Assembly (NCBI RefSeq): GCF_040412425.1
Contig: NC_089763.1
Span: forward strand, 52,378,587-52,442,586
Direction: 5' to 3'
DNA length: 64,000 bases
Origin: Macrobrachium rosenbergii
Lineage: Eukaryota; Arthropoda; Malacostraca; Decapoda; Palaemonidae
This document shows, piece by piece, positions 1 to 13,130 of this stretch. The notes below the pieces were generated by a model. It did not search any database and was not told the DNA's origin. It saw only the letters and a list, made by a program, of their open reading frames with translations. The first letter of the stretch is position 1, and the number at the start of each line of letters is the position of its first letter. Made by a program: the position numbers and the translations under genes.

Positions 1-639
1 GGCTGATTTGCCACTAAATACATATGGTTACCACCCACAAGAGTATTTTATCACTGGCCTAACTTCTTCATAACTTCATAAATCAGACTTCTGCTGGGTC
101 CACTCCTTCATATATAAGACAGAATATAGGGATTTCAAAAAAATCTAGAGATTACTGCCTCTGCCTCTTCTCTGGATTCTGACTTTGTTATTCTGCAAAA
201 ACAATCTCACACATCAATGATCCCATTAACAATCTCATGAGCTTTCCAGGTCCTTCATCTACCAAATGAATCACTCTTTCTGTATGTCCTCCCCACAGGT
301 TCTATTAGGGAATGTGGAGGCTCTGACTCTCAACTTTAAAAATGTTGGCTCTGGATCGATTTCATTAAAGTCCCCCTTAGTCAATGGGTCACACATGCCA
401 GCAATGAAGATCATCTAGATAACCTTAATGAAAATTCTAATTCATACACATCCCTCTTACTGCCACTCCCCATAAAAGGATTTCTGCTATGGCTCTGGCT
501 TCTCTTAACAGGTGAAGTGTACAAATCTTTGGCAGTTCAAGTTTCATGTGAAAGATCCTCTTCCACTGTCACCAATATCAACAATTTTCTTTTTTTTTTT
601 TATCTTATCCCACAGTGTCAAAGAAATCAGTACTTTGGA
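1..639. other. no gene recognised; probable decayed repeat
   Basis: No ORF with recognisable similarity and no clear splice-bounded exon was seen. The stretch lies immediately upstream of the decayed RT remnant at 640-1010, so it may be the eroded upstream part of the same DIRS-type element. A short poly-T run lies near 590-601. This is inference; nothing positive supports a gene. Confidence 0.4.
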
Positions 640-1010
640 TCACAAAGTTAACATCATGATGAAGCAACAAGCCATTGAACTGGTTCTTTTCCTAGAACTA
701 ACCAAAGTTCCCATAACTGGAAGTTTGTGGTCAAGAAACCCTCATGATGCTGGAAATCAGTCATTGATCTGATTTGCCTAAATCATTTAATCTCCTTTTC
801 CAAATGAAACATTATCTTTAGTGCTTCAGTCCTGCCATCCCTTCAATCTCCAAGAAACACACTTCTGTGTATAGGTTCATCTGTCTTCCCAAATATTTCA
901 GCTTGATTTTTATGAGACAAAGTTTTCCAGTTTTGGTCTTCTCCACATACCTTTCCCCTTCAAAGTCTTACTAATATCAGGGCCCTGACAGCAGCATGGT
1001 CAAACTCAAC
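640..1010 (+). pseudogene. decayed DIRS-type reverse transcriptase remnant
   Basis: Read across frames, the plus strand gives pieces resembling the fingers and palm start of a DIRS-family RT. These are QAIELV, then FVVKKP, then SVIDLICLNHLI, and further on DKVFQFWSSP where these RTs usually have a (D)xVxQFxxLPFG-like block. The pieces lie in the right order and spacing but in different frames with stop codons between them, so this is a dead relic. The piggyBac-type element at 1207 interrupts the sequence downstream. It could be a chance resemblance in one block; the VIDL...LN block is the most convincing. A translated search against DIRS pol proteins would decide. Confidence 0.45.
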
Positions 1011-1206
1011 AAGCCTTACTTCTGATGATATTTTGGCAACTGACTCTTCCTGGTGGTGAGTGGGTCAACTCTTTGCATTGCCTGCCATGTCTTTGAAATT
1101 ATCAATGACTGAATAAATTTCTCCATTAGGTCAACTCTGCTTACTATTCAAGATAGCAGATAAATAAGTTTCAAGATGCTACTAACCTCTTCTTGGAAAA
1201 AGTTTG

Positions 1207-3420
1207 TTAACCCTTAATCGCCGACTGGATGTATCGTAAGTCGACTAAAATTGTCTGTCGGTGACGAGTGAACATACTGTACGTCGACTACAAAAAATTT
1301 CAACCTTCGGTCAACTTTGACTCTACCGAAATGGTCGAAAAACACAAATGTAAGCTAAAACTCTTACATTCTAGTAATATTCAATCATTTACCTTCATTT
1401 TGCAACAAATTGGAAGTCTCAAGCACAATATTTCGATTTATGGTGAAATTTTGAAAAAAACTTTTTCCTTACGTCTGCACGGTAACTCTGCCGAAAATTT
1501 CAGAAATTCTTTCGTCACTTTGTCGTAATATTTGCACTGTTTTATATTAGCCGTTACATAAAGTTTTATATATGAAAATGTGCGCGATTTCATGTAAAAT
1601 ACAATAAAAAACAACCCATGGTTGTAGTTTTTATCAGCTTGGAAATATTTTCATATAAATCACGATAAGTGCCAAAATTTCAACCTTCGGTCAACTTTGA
1701 CTCGACCGAAATGGTCGAAAAATGCAATTGTAAGCTAAAACTCTTACATTCTAGTAATATTCAATCATGTATCTTCACTTTGCAACAAATTGGAAGTCTC
1801 TAGCACAATATTTTGATTTATGGTGAATTTTTGAAAAAACTTTCCCTTACGTCCGCACACGGTAACTCGGCCGAACATCTTGGAAATTCTTTTGTCTCTT
1901 TGACGTAATGTTTGCACCGTTTTATATTAGTCGTTACATAAAGTTTTATATATGAAAATGTGCACAATTTCATGTAGAATACAACAAAAAATAACTCATG
2001 GTTGTGGCTTTTATCAGTTTTGAAATATTTTTATATAAATCACGATAAGTGCCAAAATTTCAACCTTCGGTCAACTTTAACTCGACCGAAATGGTCGAAA
2101 AACGCAATTGTAAGCTAAAACTCTTACATTCTAGTAATATTCAATCATGTACCTTCATTTTGCAACATACTGGAAGTCTCTAGCACAATATTTTGATTTA
2201 TGGTGAATTTAAAAAAAAAAAAAACTTTTTCCTTACGTCCGCGCGTGGTAACTCGGCCGAACATCTCAGAAATTCTTTCGTCACTTTGTTGTAATGTTTG
2301 CACCGTTTTATATTAGTCGTTACATAAAGTTTTATATATGAAAATGTGCACAATTTCATGTAGAATACAACAAAAAAATAACTCATGGTTGCAGCTTTTA
2401 TCAGTTTGGAAATATTTTCATATAAATAACGATAAGTGCCAAAGTTTCAACCTTCGGTCAACTTTAACTCGACTGAAATGGTCGAAAAACGCAATTGTAA
2501 GCTAAAACTCTTACATTCTAGTAATATTCAATCATTTACCTTCATTTTGCAACAAATTGGAAGTCTCTAACACAATATTTCGATTTATGGTGAATTTTTA
2601 AAAAAAACTTTTTCCTTACGTCCACGCGGTAACTCGGCCAAACATCTCAGAAATTCTTTTGTCACTTTGTTGTAATGATTGCACTGTTTTATATTAGTCG
2701 TTACATAAAGTTTTATATATGAAAATGTGTGCAATTTCATGTAGAATACAACAAAAAATAACTCATGGTTGTAGCTTTTATCAATTTTGAAATATTTTCA
2801 TATAAATCACGATAAATAGAAAAAATTCTACCTTCGGTCAACTTTAACTCGACCGAAATGGTCGAAAACTGCAATTGTAAGCTAAAACACTTACAGTCTA
2901 GTAATATTAATCAATTACCTTCATTTTGCAAGACACGGGAAGTCTCTAGCACAATATTTCGATCTATGGTGGATTTTTAAAAACTTTTTTTTTACGTCCG
3001 TGCGTTTTTAATTCATGCATCATTTTGTGATAATATTTTCTCTGTGTTGCTTTGATCGTTTTACAATTTGTTATATACCAAAATCATCGCAATTTAGTGT
3101 ACAATACAAAGAAAAAATAACTCATTAGCTTTAACCGTTTTGCTCACAGCGATTTGTATACAATTATATATGAATTTTTTTTTGCACTGTCATATATTTC
3201 AATATTTATATATGATAATGATATTTTTTCATTTCTGATGGTTGCATACTAAACTTCAGGCAATGACAAAAGAAGAGCCAAAATGAACTCTTAATCTTAA
3301 AAACTAAGCGTGCTGTGATTTTTTGAAGAAAACTTTTTTTCCGCTTTGGCGCTAACTCCCGAACGCCGCCGGCATACGACAGACACTTTTGTAAATAGAG
3401 GCTCGGCGTTTAAGGGTTAA
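1207..3420. mobile_element. non-autonomous piggyBac-type element with TTAA ends
   Basis: The element is bounded by TTAA at 1207-1210 and TTAA at 3417-3420, the target-site duplication typical of piggyBac transposases. Just inside, the left end reads CCCTTAATCGCCGA and the right end, read on the minus strand, CCCTTAAACGCCGA. Similarity resumes about 25 bases further in, around TGTCTGTCG on both sides, so the terminal inverted repeats are imperfect and about 45-50 bp long. No transposase ORF is present; the interior is an array of ~380-bp repeats. piggyBac elements start with CCC next to TTAA, which fits. Movement would have depended on a transposase supplied elsewhere. Confidence 0.8.
1300..3110. 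repeat. five tandem ~380-bp repeats inside the piggyBac-type element
   Basis: The block CAACCTTCGGTCAACTTT starts at 1300, 1681, 2061 and 2448, with a diverged copy at about 2828, giving spacings of roughly 381, 380, 387 and 380 bp. Each unit continues with a GTAAGCTAAAACTCTTAC block, a TTGCAACA block and a TTTTATATATGAAAATGTG block. The last unit decays after about 3000. The units are alike enough to suggest amplification within the element. The short ORFs here are repeat-derived and are not genes. Confidence 0.85.
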
Positions 3421-3887
3421 TCTATGGATGGCAGACTCTGCTGGGGTATCTTTTTCCATTTAAGACACTACCTATATTTATGAACATTGTGTGTAAGTGG
3501 GTAATTTTAATCCTCTTAGAAACATGGGATTATCCCTATTCTACTGAAGACCTCAATCTCATTATCCTCAAGGCAAAGCAAAAGGGCCTTTGGAGCTTAC
3601 TGTACTACAATCAGCTCATAGACACCTTCATTCAATCCCTTCTGATTTTCTCCCATAACTATATACATTTTTGACAGGTTGGAGTACTCACTTTTGAATG
3701 ATAAGAGATTCATGCATAATATGCAAGAAATCTTCACAGCTGTCTGATGATAAAGGTGATCTTTTTACATCTACAACTTTTCAGTATCAGAGAAGGAGTC
3801 ATATAGTAGCATCATGCTAGAAAATGCTCAACTCTTCAAAAAATATAACTTCTGGTCTTCAATTATAGAAGAAAACTTTAACAAAAT
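3421..3887. other. no gene recognised
   Basis: This is the right flank of the piggyBac-type element. It holds a 64-codon open frame (3480-3674) with no recognisable domain. It may be the continuation of the decayed retroelement interrupted at 1207. Confidence 0.35.
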
Positions 3888-4034
3888 GACAAATTTTTAA
3901 TTAATTTGTATTTTTCCTAACATACAAACCTTTTGGCCCAGCTAGAAGAATGAGGGGTGGTAAAAGGTGGGCCTTTTATGTAAAGACCTCAGGTTTGTAT
4001 GTTAGGAAAAATACAAATTAATTAAAAATTTGTC
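3888..4034. repeat. perfect 43-bp inverted repeat (terminus and ICR of B1)
   Basis: Arms 3888-3930 and 3992-4034 are exact reverse complements over 43 bases around a 61-base spacer. The outer arm is the element end and the inner arm is the first half of the internal complementary region, as in other DIRS-like copies in this window. Confidence 0.85.
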
Positions 4035-5076
4035 ATTTTTTCCTACACAAATACAAACCCTATGTATGGAGACTTACTACTGGAGGGAGGATTCCAAGTA
4101 ATTCTCTGAACTGACTGGCAGTTTGGCTCACATGGTATTCTCTTGCTGGTCATGAGGAAACAAAGGAAGGATCCCATACCTCAGATCTATTGAACAAGGG
4201 ATGTTCAATTGACAGATTTCTGGGCACCTCGAATAAAAGGAAGGTATGAAAACCCTTGCTTCAAAAGGTATGTATGAACCCACAATGTCAAAAACTATGT
4301 AGCTAAAATAACCAGCTGGCTTGCTCATAGTCAGTCCTTCTCTCACCTTGCCAGAGAGAAGGTAGGAAATGCATCTAATAATCCAAACAAAACTGGATTT
4401 TAGACTACTCAGTCATGCAGATCACCTGCATGCAAGCCAATCCAGGTCATGATGGCTTGTTCACTCTTCCTCTATCCACTGGAAGAGGACAGAAAACAGG
4501 AGGAAGGTAGGAGGCCAGTTCCCCACACCTCCTTGCAGCTGCACACATTAGGTGAGATGCAACCTGTCCTTTAAGAGCTGGGTAAACTACATGACTTAAT
4601 GAGAATCCACCAAGGATCCATGGAAAAGGAGTGCAAGGACCCATAGGTAAAAGGATACGAATGTGAACTGCATAATTACATTCCATCCTAGTACCAGATC
4701 GACAGGTTCTTCCTGAATGCCATAGATCAATGGATGACTGTGGCACCTAGAGATGTTGCCTCAAACGTACTGATGACCACCAGGAAATTGCAGGGTACGT
4801 TCAGAAGGTCATTCTCCTAGGCAGAGAAATGATCCATTTGCCTATGGTCAACACTCCAAGGTAAGAGAATATGAATGTGAATTTCACAAATACATCCTAT
4901 CCTAGTACTCGACTACATGTCTTTTCTGAATGTGACAGACATATGGATGACTTTGCCTTCTAGAAATCTTACCCTAAACGTCCTGACGTCTAGTAGGAAG
5001 TTTCACAGAATGCTTGGTTGATCAGTTCCCTAGTTAGGGAAAGGGTCCCTTGGCTATCGTTTCTTGAGCAACTCGA

Positions 5077-5335
5077 GTTCCTCATTGGACAGGTCGGTAT
5101 AGTTCTTGGCTAGCACGCTGCTGGGCACGCGTTCATATCTCCGGCCGGCCAATGAAGAATTAGAGGAATTTATTCCTGGTGATAGAAATTAATTTCTCGG
5201 TATAATGTGGTTCCCGCTGCTAGGTAACCAATTGGTTCTTAGCCACATAAAATAAGTCTAACCCTTTGGGCCAGCCCTAGGAGAGCTGTTAATCAGCTCA
5301 GTGGTCTGGTTAAAGTAAGGTATACTTACTTTTAA
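5077..5335 (+). mobile_element. tRNA-derived SINE, copy 1
   Basis: The insert is flanked by a 14-bp direct repeat (CTTGAGCAACTCGA, 5063-5076 and 5336-5349), the expected target-site duplication. The head has tRNA-like promoter boxes: an A-box-like TAGTTCTTGGCTAGCAC near 5100 and a B-box-like GTTCATATCTCC near 5131. The body from about 5150 (GAGGAATTTATT, GGTGATAGAAATT, CCAATTGGTTCTTAGCCACAT, GGGCCAGCCCTAGGAGAGC) matches the SINE at 52272-52547 closely. It ends in GGTATACTTA-like sequence rather than poly-A. The head differs from that of copy 2. Confidence 0.85.
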
Positions 5336-7513
5336 CTTGAGCAACTCGAAGCTAACGAACTAGTCATTAGCTTTGGGTTGAAAGACTAGATTATGGGGGT
5401 AACACAGAAGTCATACTGTCGTTGGTGCCACAGGACCATCGAAGGAAAACAATCAATCTAACTGATCACCTTCGAATATGCAGAATAAGCAGATCAGAAC
5501 AGAGCCAACAACAGGAAATCGAGGGAAGAAAGAGTATGATCAATCTTCTTTCGAGGCTGAGCGAGATCTGGAAGTCAATATCAACCATCCTATCCCTTAA
5601 CTTCAACGAAAAAGTGCTGACATTTCATCCATCTCGCTTCTGATTCCTTGTTGGACATCATACCAAAAGTACTTCTGTCTGTCCGAGTATTACCACTGTT
5701 GCATACCTGACATGGAAGGACACTAATACCTTTGGAGACCATGTTAGTATCATGGTGTCATTGTTATCATAATGAGGATTGTAAGCAGCAATTACTGCTT
5801 ACATCTCCCACTCTTCACAGGAGTAACGTAACAGCACGACGACCAAGGAAAGGGGCTCCAGACACTCTTCCTTGACTGAAAGTAAGTTTTTTCTTTTTTT
5901 AGAACTTAGTCCCTAGATCAGTTGATATACATATCTGTTCAGACAAGAAACTAAGGTATCTATCAATACATGTCTGATATCATTCCTTTTCCCTTTAGCT
6001 AGAGAGAGGAAGGCTATGCCACTGAAATATACAATAGTGTACAAAACAAAATGTTATATCAGTTGGAATACTTCAGTCACGTGTATCCTATAGATCCAAC
6101 ATCTGATAGGTCCTATCTTTTTACCCATCTTGGTGGAGAAGAAAGCAACTAGAAAAGAAAGAGTTCAGTGTCTCAATCAATTCCACTATCCTTATCAGTA
6201 AGATATTATCGATACCGTAAGGGAAAAAATAAAAAACTGTATATGCAAGGAATCTGTGGCATCTGGCATCTGATATGTAGAGGTGGAAGCAGGTTAGAGA
6301 CCTTGCTAGAACCTCGTTACATATCCAGTCTTTCTTCCAGCCCAGGATAAGGCATAAGAGGGGTAGCAAAAGGTGAGCAGTCAGCGTTAAGACCTCAGGT
6401 TTGTTAGCTAGAATAATACAAATTAATTAAAAATTTTTCATTTGTTCATATGCATAAATAACCATCAGTCTTAACATTAGGATAGAATTATACTTGGAGA
6501 GAGGTATGTGAATCCTGAGCCGACTGGAGGTTCGGCACACCTGATTACTCTTCCTAGAAATTAGGGTTCTAAGGAAGAGGACCTAAGCCTCTGAGTTGTT
6601 AGATATGTGGGTATCTAACACCCAGTCCACTAGGTTAAAATACAATGTGACGTGTTAGATTCATTTCATATATGGAAGTCAAAGAGAATTATATCTGTTT
6701 AAGCAACAAACCATGTCAGCCATTTGCAATGGGTTTGTCACCACTCCTCACTTCCCTTGCTGGAGAGAGAAGTAAGGCTACTGAGAAGCATATTTGTATG
6801 TTGTATGGAACATATAAGTGCTGTAACAGCATGACTGCAACACTCACCTGCATCAAGCCAGTTCCAGCGTACGATGTGTCTATCCTTCAAAACCGTCCGT
6901 AGGTAGGGAAGAAAGGAAAAGGGAAAGAAAAGAGACCTGTCATCTCACTCATTCTCTCTTCTACACTAACATCTTAGGCAAGATACAAACTGTCCCACCA
7001 CGGGCACTGGATGAGCTACACAATTTGTTGAGCAGTCACCACCGGACCCAAGGAAAAAGTGTCCAAGGTCCTGTGGGCAAAGTCCTTCAGGTAGAAGGAA
7101 GTGAAAATGATCTGACGAAGCCAAGAACCAGCATTCAAAATCCTATGAAAAGACGAGTTCTTCTTAAACACCAGAGAGGAACTAGTCCTCTGATGTAATG
7201 TAGGCTAGGCTAAGGACTCAATCACTTAGGGTAGGCTAAATAAGCCACCAAATCTAATCCCACCAAGTTCTTGAGGAACAGGAGGTATTTCCTCATCTGT
7301 CCTTAGCCAAGAAACTCCAGAGGCGTTCTCGAATCCTTTCTTGAGTGTAGAAGAGCTTCAACAGCAGTAGGAACAATCACAGGTGGGGATTTAAACTTCA
7401 GAATTATATGATTATTATTGAAATCACAAATGAGATCAATAACCACTTCATAAGAGGAAAGAAAACCTTATTCTTCAAATCCTGCATTTCCTGTGGTGAA
7501 GGTAAACACCATA

Positions 7514-7515
<2 letters not shown>

Positions 7516-7609
<94 letters not shown>
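7516..7609. repeat. (GA)n microsatellite
   Basis: About 47 uninterrupted GA units inside B2. The Arg-Glu and Ser-Leu ORFs across it are artefacts of the dinucleotide. Confidence 0.97.
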
Positions 7610-7611
<2 letters not shown>

Positions 7612-7816
7612 CCTGATTGGAAACTGGAGACCTCTTGTCACATGAAGTACCTCTTCTCACATGAAGGGCTCCCATCATTCCCGCTCTTGATGAGTCACAT
7701 CCTCGGAATCGTAAAGAGTTATGTCCATGGACATGTTAAGAGTCACATTCCTCAGACGGACTTGAAAAGTCAGGACTACGGACAAGGGCAAATGGACATG
7801 CATCAGCCCTTGAACG

Positions 7817-8341
7817 TTAGCCGTTACCTACATGATTGAAAGGCACTGCACAGACATGCTGTTGGTGACTTGCACATGGTTGTCGCCAATGGCCGTGGTT
7901 GTGACTTGCATGGCCATGGACAGAATGTGCATGGCCGTGGCCGTGATTCGGAAGACTGTGGACATGATTCGGATGGTTGTGGATGTGATTCGGCTCCATT
8001 CTAGAAGTTATATTAATGCTCTTCGCTCGACAGGATGAACAAGGCTGAGTATACTGCTCGAGCTGAATCCCTGCCAAAGCTGAATGCTCAAGACAAGCAT
8101 CTTCCAAGTCTTGGACTTCCAAAGAAACCAAAGAACTTGAAGGAGCTACCGAGTCACTTACAGGATGAATGTCGGTTGCTCCCTCTACCTGAGTGTCTGT
8201 AGAAACACGGGCGGAGGAGATACTAGCTCGGGGAATATTCCCGGAACTAGTATAGGTGACACAGGTTACCTCTTCAAATTGCTGCACACAAGGAAACTGT
8301 GCACCTGGTGTTGTGTAGCAGGGTCTCAGAGAGAGACCCAT
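7817..8341 (-). pseudogene. possible Gag-side remnant with His-rich short repeats
   Basis: A 174-codon minus frame in B2 is open through two different compositions. Its first part is Ser/Thr/Val-rich with no recognised domain. Its last 60 residues are His/Asn/Gly-rich (for example NHGHGHAHSVHGHASHNHGHW) and come from short degenerate DNA repeats of GTGGACATGATTCGG type at about 7860-7995. Its position between the recombinase-side and the opposite terminus suggests a Gag region, which in copy B3 also carries short tandem repeats. No zinc-binding pattern is convincing and no function is assigned. It may be a chance open frame. Confidence 0.3.
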
Positions 8342-10065
8342 GACATGAAGAAACCCCAGTCCACAGACGAGGAGAGCACCGATAGAAGAGAGCGAAGATG
8401 ACGATGGTGAAAGGATTCTCTTCTTTGACTTCTACTGCAACCAGAGGGCCTCACCACAGTACACATACGTGTGAATGAACTGCGAAGAATTTTTAAAAAA
8501 CCTCATCGTCTGAGACAGCAGAAGACGGGTCATATTTCTCTTGAAAGGTCGATTCGATAGATCTAAACTATGTTGTAGGAATCAGTCGATGACGTAATAA
8601 GAACTAGCCATGACGTCACAATCCCATCCATGACATCACAGGAGCAACGACTCTTATCAAAGCAGAAATTACTAAGTGTAAAGCGGGTATAATCATATAT
8701 TCTAACTGTGTGATAATACAAGTTTATTTCATATATATGACACAAGAGCAACCAAAGTGAAGGGCATCAGATGACGAAACATCAGAAGGGAGACTTGAGA
8801 AGCCACAGAAGCAGGCGAAGGCTACATCGGAGAAGCAGTCCATCCAAGATTGGTACCCATGAATGACGACGTAAACTGTACATCTGAGCCTGGAAAAGAA
8901 GAACAAAATGGTGTTGCTGCCCCCCATCCCAGGAGGGGAACAACCCCTACAAGTCACCATGTAGATGGGGCTCCCAGGCTCTGAGAGGAACATACTGCCA
9001 TCAGATCTGGCTTGGTTCCAAGCTTCCATCACAGGACGAACGAGTTAGACGAGGTACAACAATACATGAAGTGGCAACACTGGGAGAGCAAAGAGAATGT
9101 AGAAGGGCTCCCGGGATCTGAGCGGAACACGCCGCCGTCCGACTTCAAGGCAAGCAGCAGCAGAGAAGTCCATGGGCAAAACAAGTTCTGAACTATAGGG
9201 CCTGAAAAGAAACACATAATACGCCTTCCTCCTCAGGGAGGGAATAAACCTCCCACTCTGAGGGAAAGGAAAAGAAATATACAGTACCTATACTGTATCT
9301 AAGGGAAGGGAGTGAGTCGTACGACTCACACCCCCCAAAACAGGAAAGAGACAAGACGGTAAGTTCTGACTGGTCCTGAGCATGTAATCGGGACCAACGC
9401 AACTTAGGACTTTCGCCATTAACACTCGTGTTGAGGGAGTGAAGGAAAACTTGCTATGTTAAGTAAGACGAATGCTTGCACGAAACCCTCGGCTGCAACA
9501 TGAACCTGTGATGTCTCGATTGTCTTGATCTACACAACATCTGAAAGACTAAAACGTTAGCATGTTCCCAAAAATTGTGTAGTTTGAATCAAAACATTGT
9601 CTAAAAAAGAAAATAATTAAACACACACCTAGACGAAGGTGTTTGAGAAACAACAACAATGATATAAAGGGAGAAAAACTCCATACCTAAGCCTACTACA
9701 CAGTATGAATAAGAAAATATATCACTAAAGACATAGAAATATAACAAATTGAAATGTATTAACATATCAAAATACACACGTTCCATTATATTCAAATCAA
9801 TATTTCAAATTATAAGCGTAAAATATACAAGAGGAAACAGGCCAAAAGGCAGGACAGAGAAGAAAAGCACATCTCGTTGAGAGTGCAGCCAAAGGTAAAC
9901 TGAAGAGATTGAACACATACTGGTTCGGAGGGCAGTGCGTCCGCCCCTACCATAGGTAGCTGTTGCCATAACTGCCTTGCAGAATTTAATGGCCGGACTT
10001 TCCAGCTTTGCCAAAAGTTATCCATATGTAAAGACTGAAGGTTTGTATTCGAGTAGGAACAAGTT

Positions 10066-11570
10066 AAGTTTAAAAAGTCTGGGCTCTGGTTATTTCAGCT
10101 CAACTCAACCAAAAATTACTGGTATCAGCAAATCCAGCTATTAAATGCCTAGCCAGTACCTACCTCTTGCATGCATGCATTTTATTTTCAGTTCTCTTCA
10201 CTCCCATAAGATTTCACTTGCATTCAAATGTACTTTACATACTTTCCAGGTGGGTATGCTGGATCATTCTACCAAACTTTCCTTAACTAGAGATGACCTT
10301 TCCATTTTTGCCAACACCAAATATGATGTGCCTAACAAACAACTAAATTTCTATACAACAGTACATTCTTGTGGGGTTGACAATACGACAAAATCAGTTA
10401 CAGTAGTTTTTACCCGTTGACCTCATCCCAATCAGAGATCTGTTTTGCACTACGATCACCTCCACATCTAGCCAATATCAAACAGCAGTTACCTCTTCCC
10501 CATCTGACTGGGTTCAGACCCATGCTAAATATGAGGGTTGAGAAATTTATAGCTTTTAGTCAAGGAATATCTCACCTCTCAACAGAACAAGATCTTCCTT
10601 TTGGTGAATGGTTAACAAGTTGTCTCTTTTGTGCCAGTGTAAAGGCTGTATCAACAAAACATGGGTGTTACTAAAAACAAATTTCAATCTTAAATATACC
10701 TAAGGAAAAAAATTCTACAATGTAAACCTCAATTTTTTAAGTGACACATAAAGGCATTCATTAAATAACTAGTATTCGTTGGAAGTATTTATTCATTTTC
10801 ATGTACTGAAACATTTTCAAATAAATAAATTAAAAGGATACATAAATTTCTCCTAGCTAATATTGACTTTCCCATTTAGAAATACTGTTCATTCACACAA
10901 TCACAACCTCTTCTTTCTCTACACTCCAATTAAGTCACATTTGTAATAATCCTAAGCAAAGAAAGAAAGTGTTTAGTTCATCCTTAGCCTTTTCAAATAT
11001 AGAAGTTATTGGAAATGTTGGGAAGACTACTCCCAATTTGTAAATGTTAAGCTACCTCACAGTAACATCACACAGCTCAGTTACTGAATAACTACATTCA
11101 ATATCATTAACATCATAAATGAGCTCCAAGATTCACTTGGAACAACTTTACCATACCTAAATAATAAATTTAAGTTGAAAATTTGGAGGTTCCCTACACA
11201 TATGAACTGTTTGGTTACTTTATAAAATTGTTATAGTTTATAAAAATAAAATAGTCTTTCTAAACTTTAAAATATAAATTTTAATAAATCCTAAACAAGT
11301 TCCTCTACCTTTACAGTAAAATGTTTACTTACAATTTCATAAGTAAACATGCTAAAAAATAATGGTTTCTCCAGCCTCTTAAGACTGGGAGTTGACTATT
11401 TTTAACATAATATTTCTAAATCTCCTCACTATTCGCCATAGTGTACTAAGAATACCACTAAGTATTGTGGCATAAACTGCAATATTCTGAATAATACAGA
11501 TACAGTAATCAAACCCTGCCCTGAAAAACAGGCAGCAGTATTGCACAATGCAAAGGGGATATGAAAAGTA
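10066..11570. other. no gene recognised; AT-rich
   Basis: Two adjacent plus-strand open frames (10145-10420 and 10417-10674, overlapping by ATGA) have no recognisable domain. The reverse strand is also partly open over 10240-10440. I cannot decide whether this is an eroded element or a fragment of a gene. From 10690 to 11570 the sequence is AT-rich with no feature. Confidence 0.35.
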
Positions 11571-11768
11571 TTATTCAGTATCAAACTGAGGAATGTGATT
11601 ACACACTAGCATAGTAATTTGTAACTTATTTACAACCTTTGGCATATTTATACATACATTACTGTACTGTCTACTAGGCTTAACCTTGACCACGGCATAT
11701 GTATAGGGTTTGATGTTTGCTTTCTTTGAGTTTAGATACCGAGGACTTGAATACAGCAACTTGTCGAC
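11571..11768 (-). CDS. possible terminal exon of an unidentified gene
   Basis: On the minus strand a good 3' splice site (pyrimidine-rich tract then CATAG, AG at 11770-11769) leads into an open frame starting VDKLLYSSPRYLNSKK and ending with a stop at 11571, about 65 codons. The composition is not low-complexity and is Lys/Tyr/Val-rich. Downstream sequence is AT-rich, as expected for a 3' UTR. I do not recognise the family and no upstream exon was matched, so this could be a chance open frame behind a chance acceptor. RNA evidence would decide. Confidence 0.3.
   Translation of the reverse strand, partial: VDKLLYSSPRYLNSKKANIKPYTYAVVKVKPSRQYSNVCINMPKVVNKLQITMLVCNHIPQFDTE

Positions 11769-13130
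<1,362 letters not shown>

Larger units (their letters stand above)
3888..6300 (-). mobile_element. decayed DIRS-like element, family B copy B1
   Basis: The left boundary carries a perfect 43-bp inverted repeat: arms 3888-3930 and 3992-4034, with a 61-bp spacer. The same motif (AAAGACCTCAGG, then TTTGTATGTTAGG) recurs at 61095-61315 beside recognisable tyrosine-recombinase and RT coding sequence, which is why this copy is assigned to the same family and to the minus strand. After the inner arm a second block (CAAATACAAACCCTATG, 4048-4070) matches the second half of the 61274-61374 ICR, so 3992-4075 is read as the ICR. From 4075 to about 5000 the sequence parallels 61375-62000 with many breaks. 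Coding content is too eroded to give a protein. The inner boundary is uncertain; a SINE sits inside at 5077. Confidence 0.55.
6380..10065 (-). mobile_element. decayed DIRS-like element, family B copy B2
   Basis: The 6386-6480 block (AAGACCTCAGGTTTGTTAG, then AAATAACCATCAGTCTTA) parallels the ICRs at 3992-4075 and 61274-61374. At the other end 10027-10065 (GTAAAGACTGAAGGTTTGTA, TTCGAGTAGGAACAAG) is the reverse complement of the second ICR half, so it is read as the opposite terminus. Sequence at 6440-7200 follows the same order as 4060-4800 and 61360-62000 (recombinase-side end). 7800-9420 corresponds to the Gag side. No intact domain survives. The outermost recombinase-side end before 6380 was not identified. 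Confidence 0.55.

Noticed and set aside
1300..3110. CRISPR-like array
   Set aside because: Units of ~380 bp repeat in full with no unique spacers; eukaryotic tandem repeat inside a transposon.
7408..7839. 143-codon frame with a long Arg-Glu run
   Set aside because: The run is (GA)n; the flanks have no recognised domain.
10145..10674. Two plus frames overlapping by ATGA, suggesting a bicistronic unit
   Set aside because: No recognisable domains, no promoter or splice context, and the opposite strand is equally open in parts.
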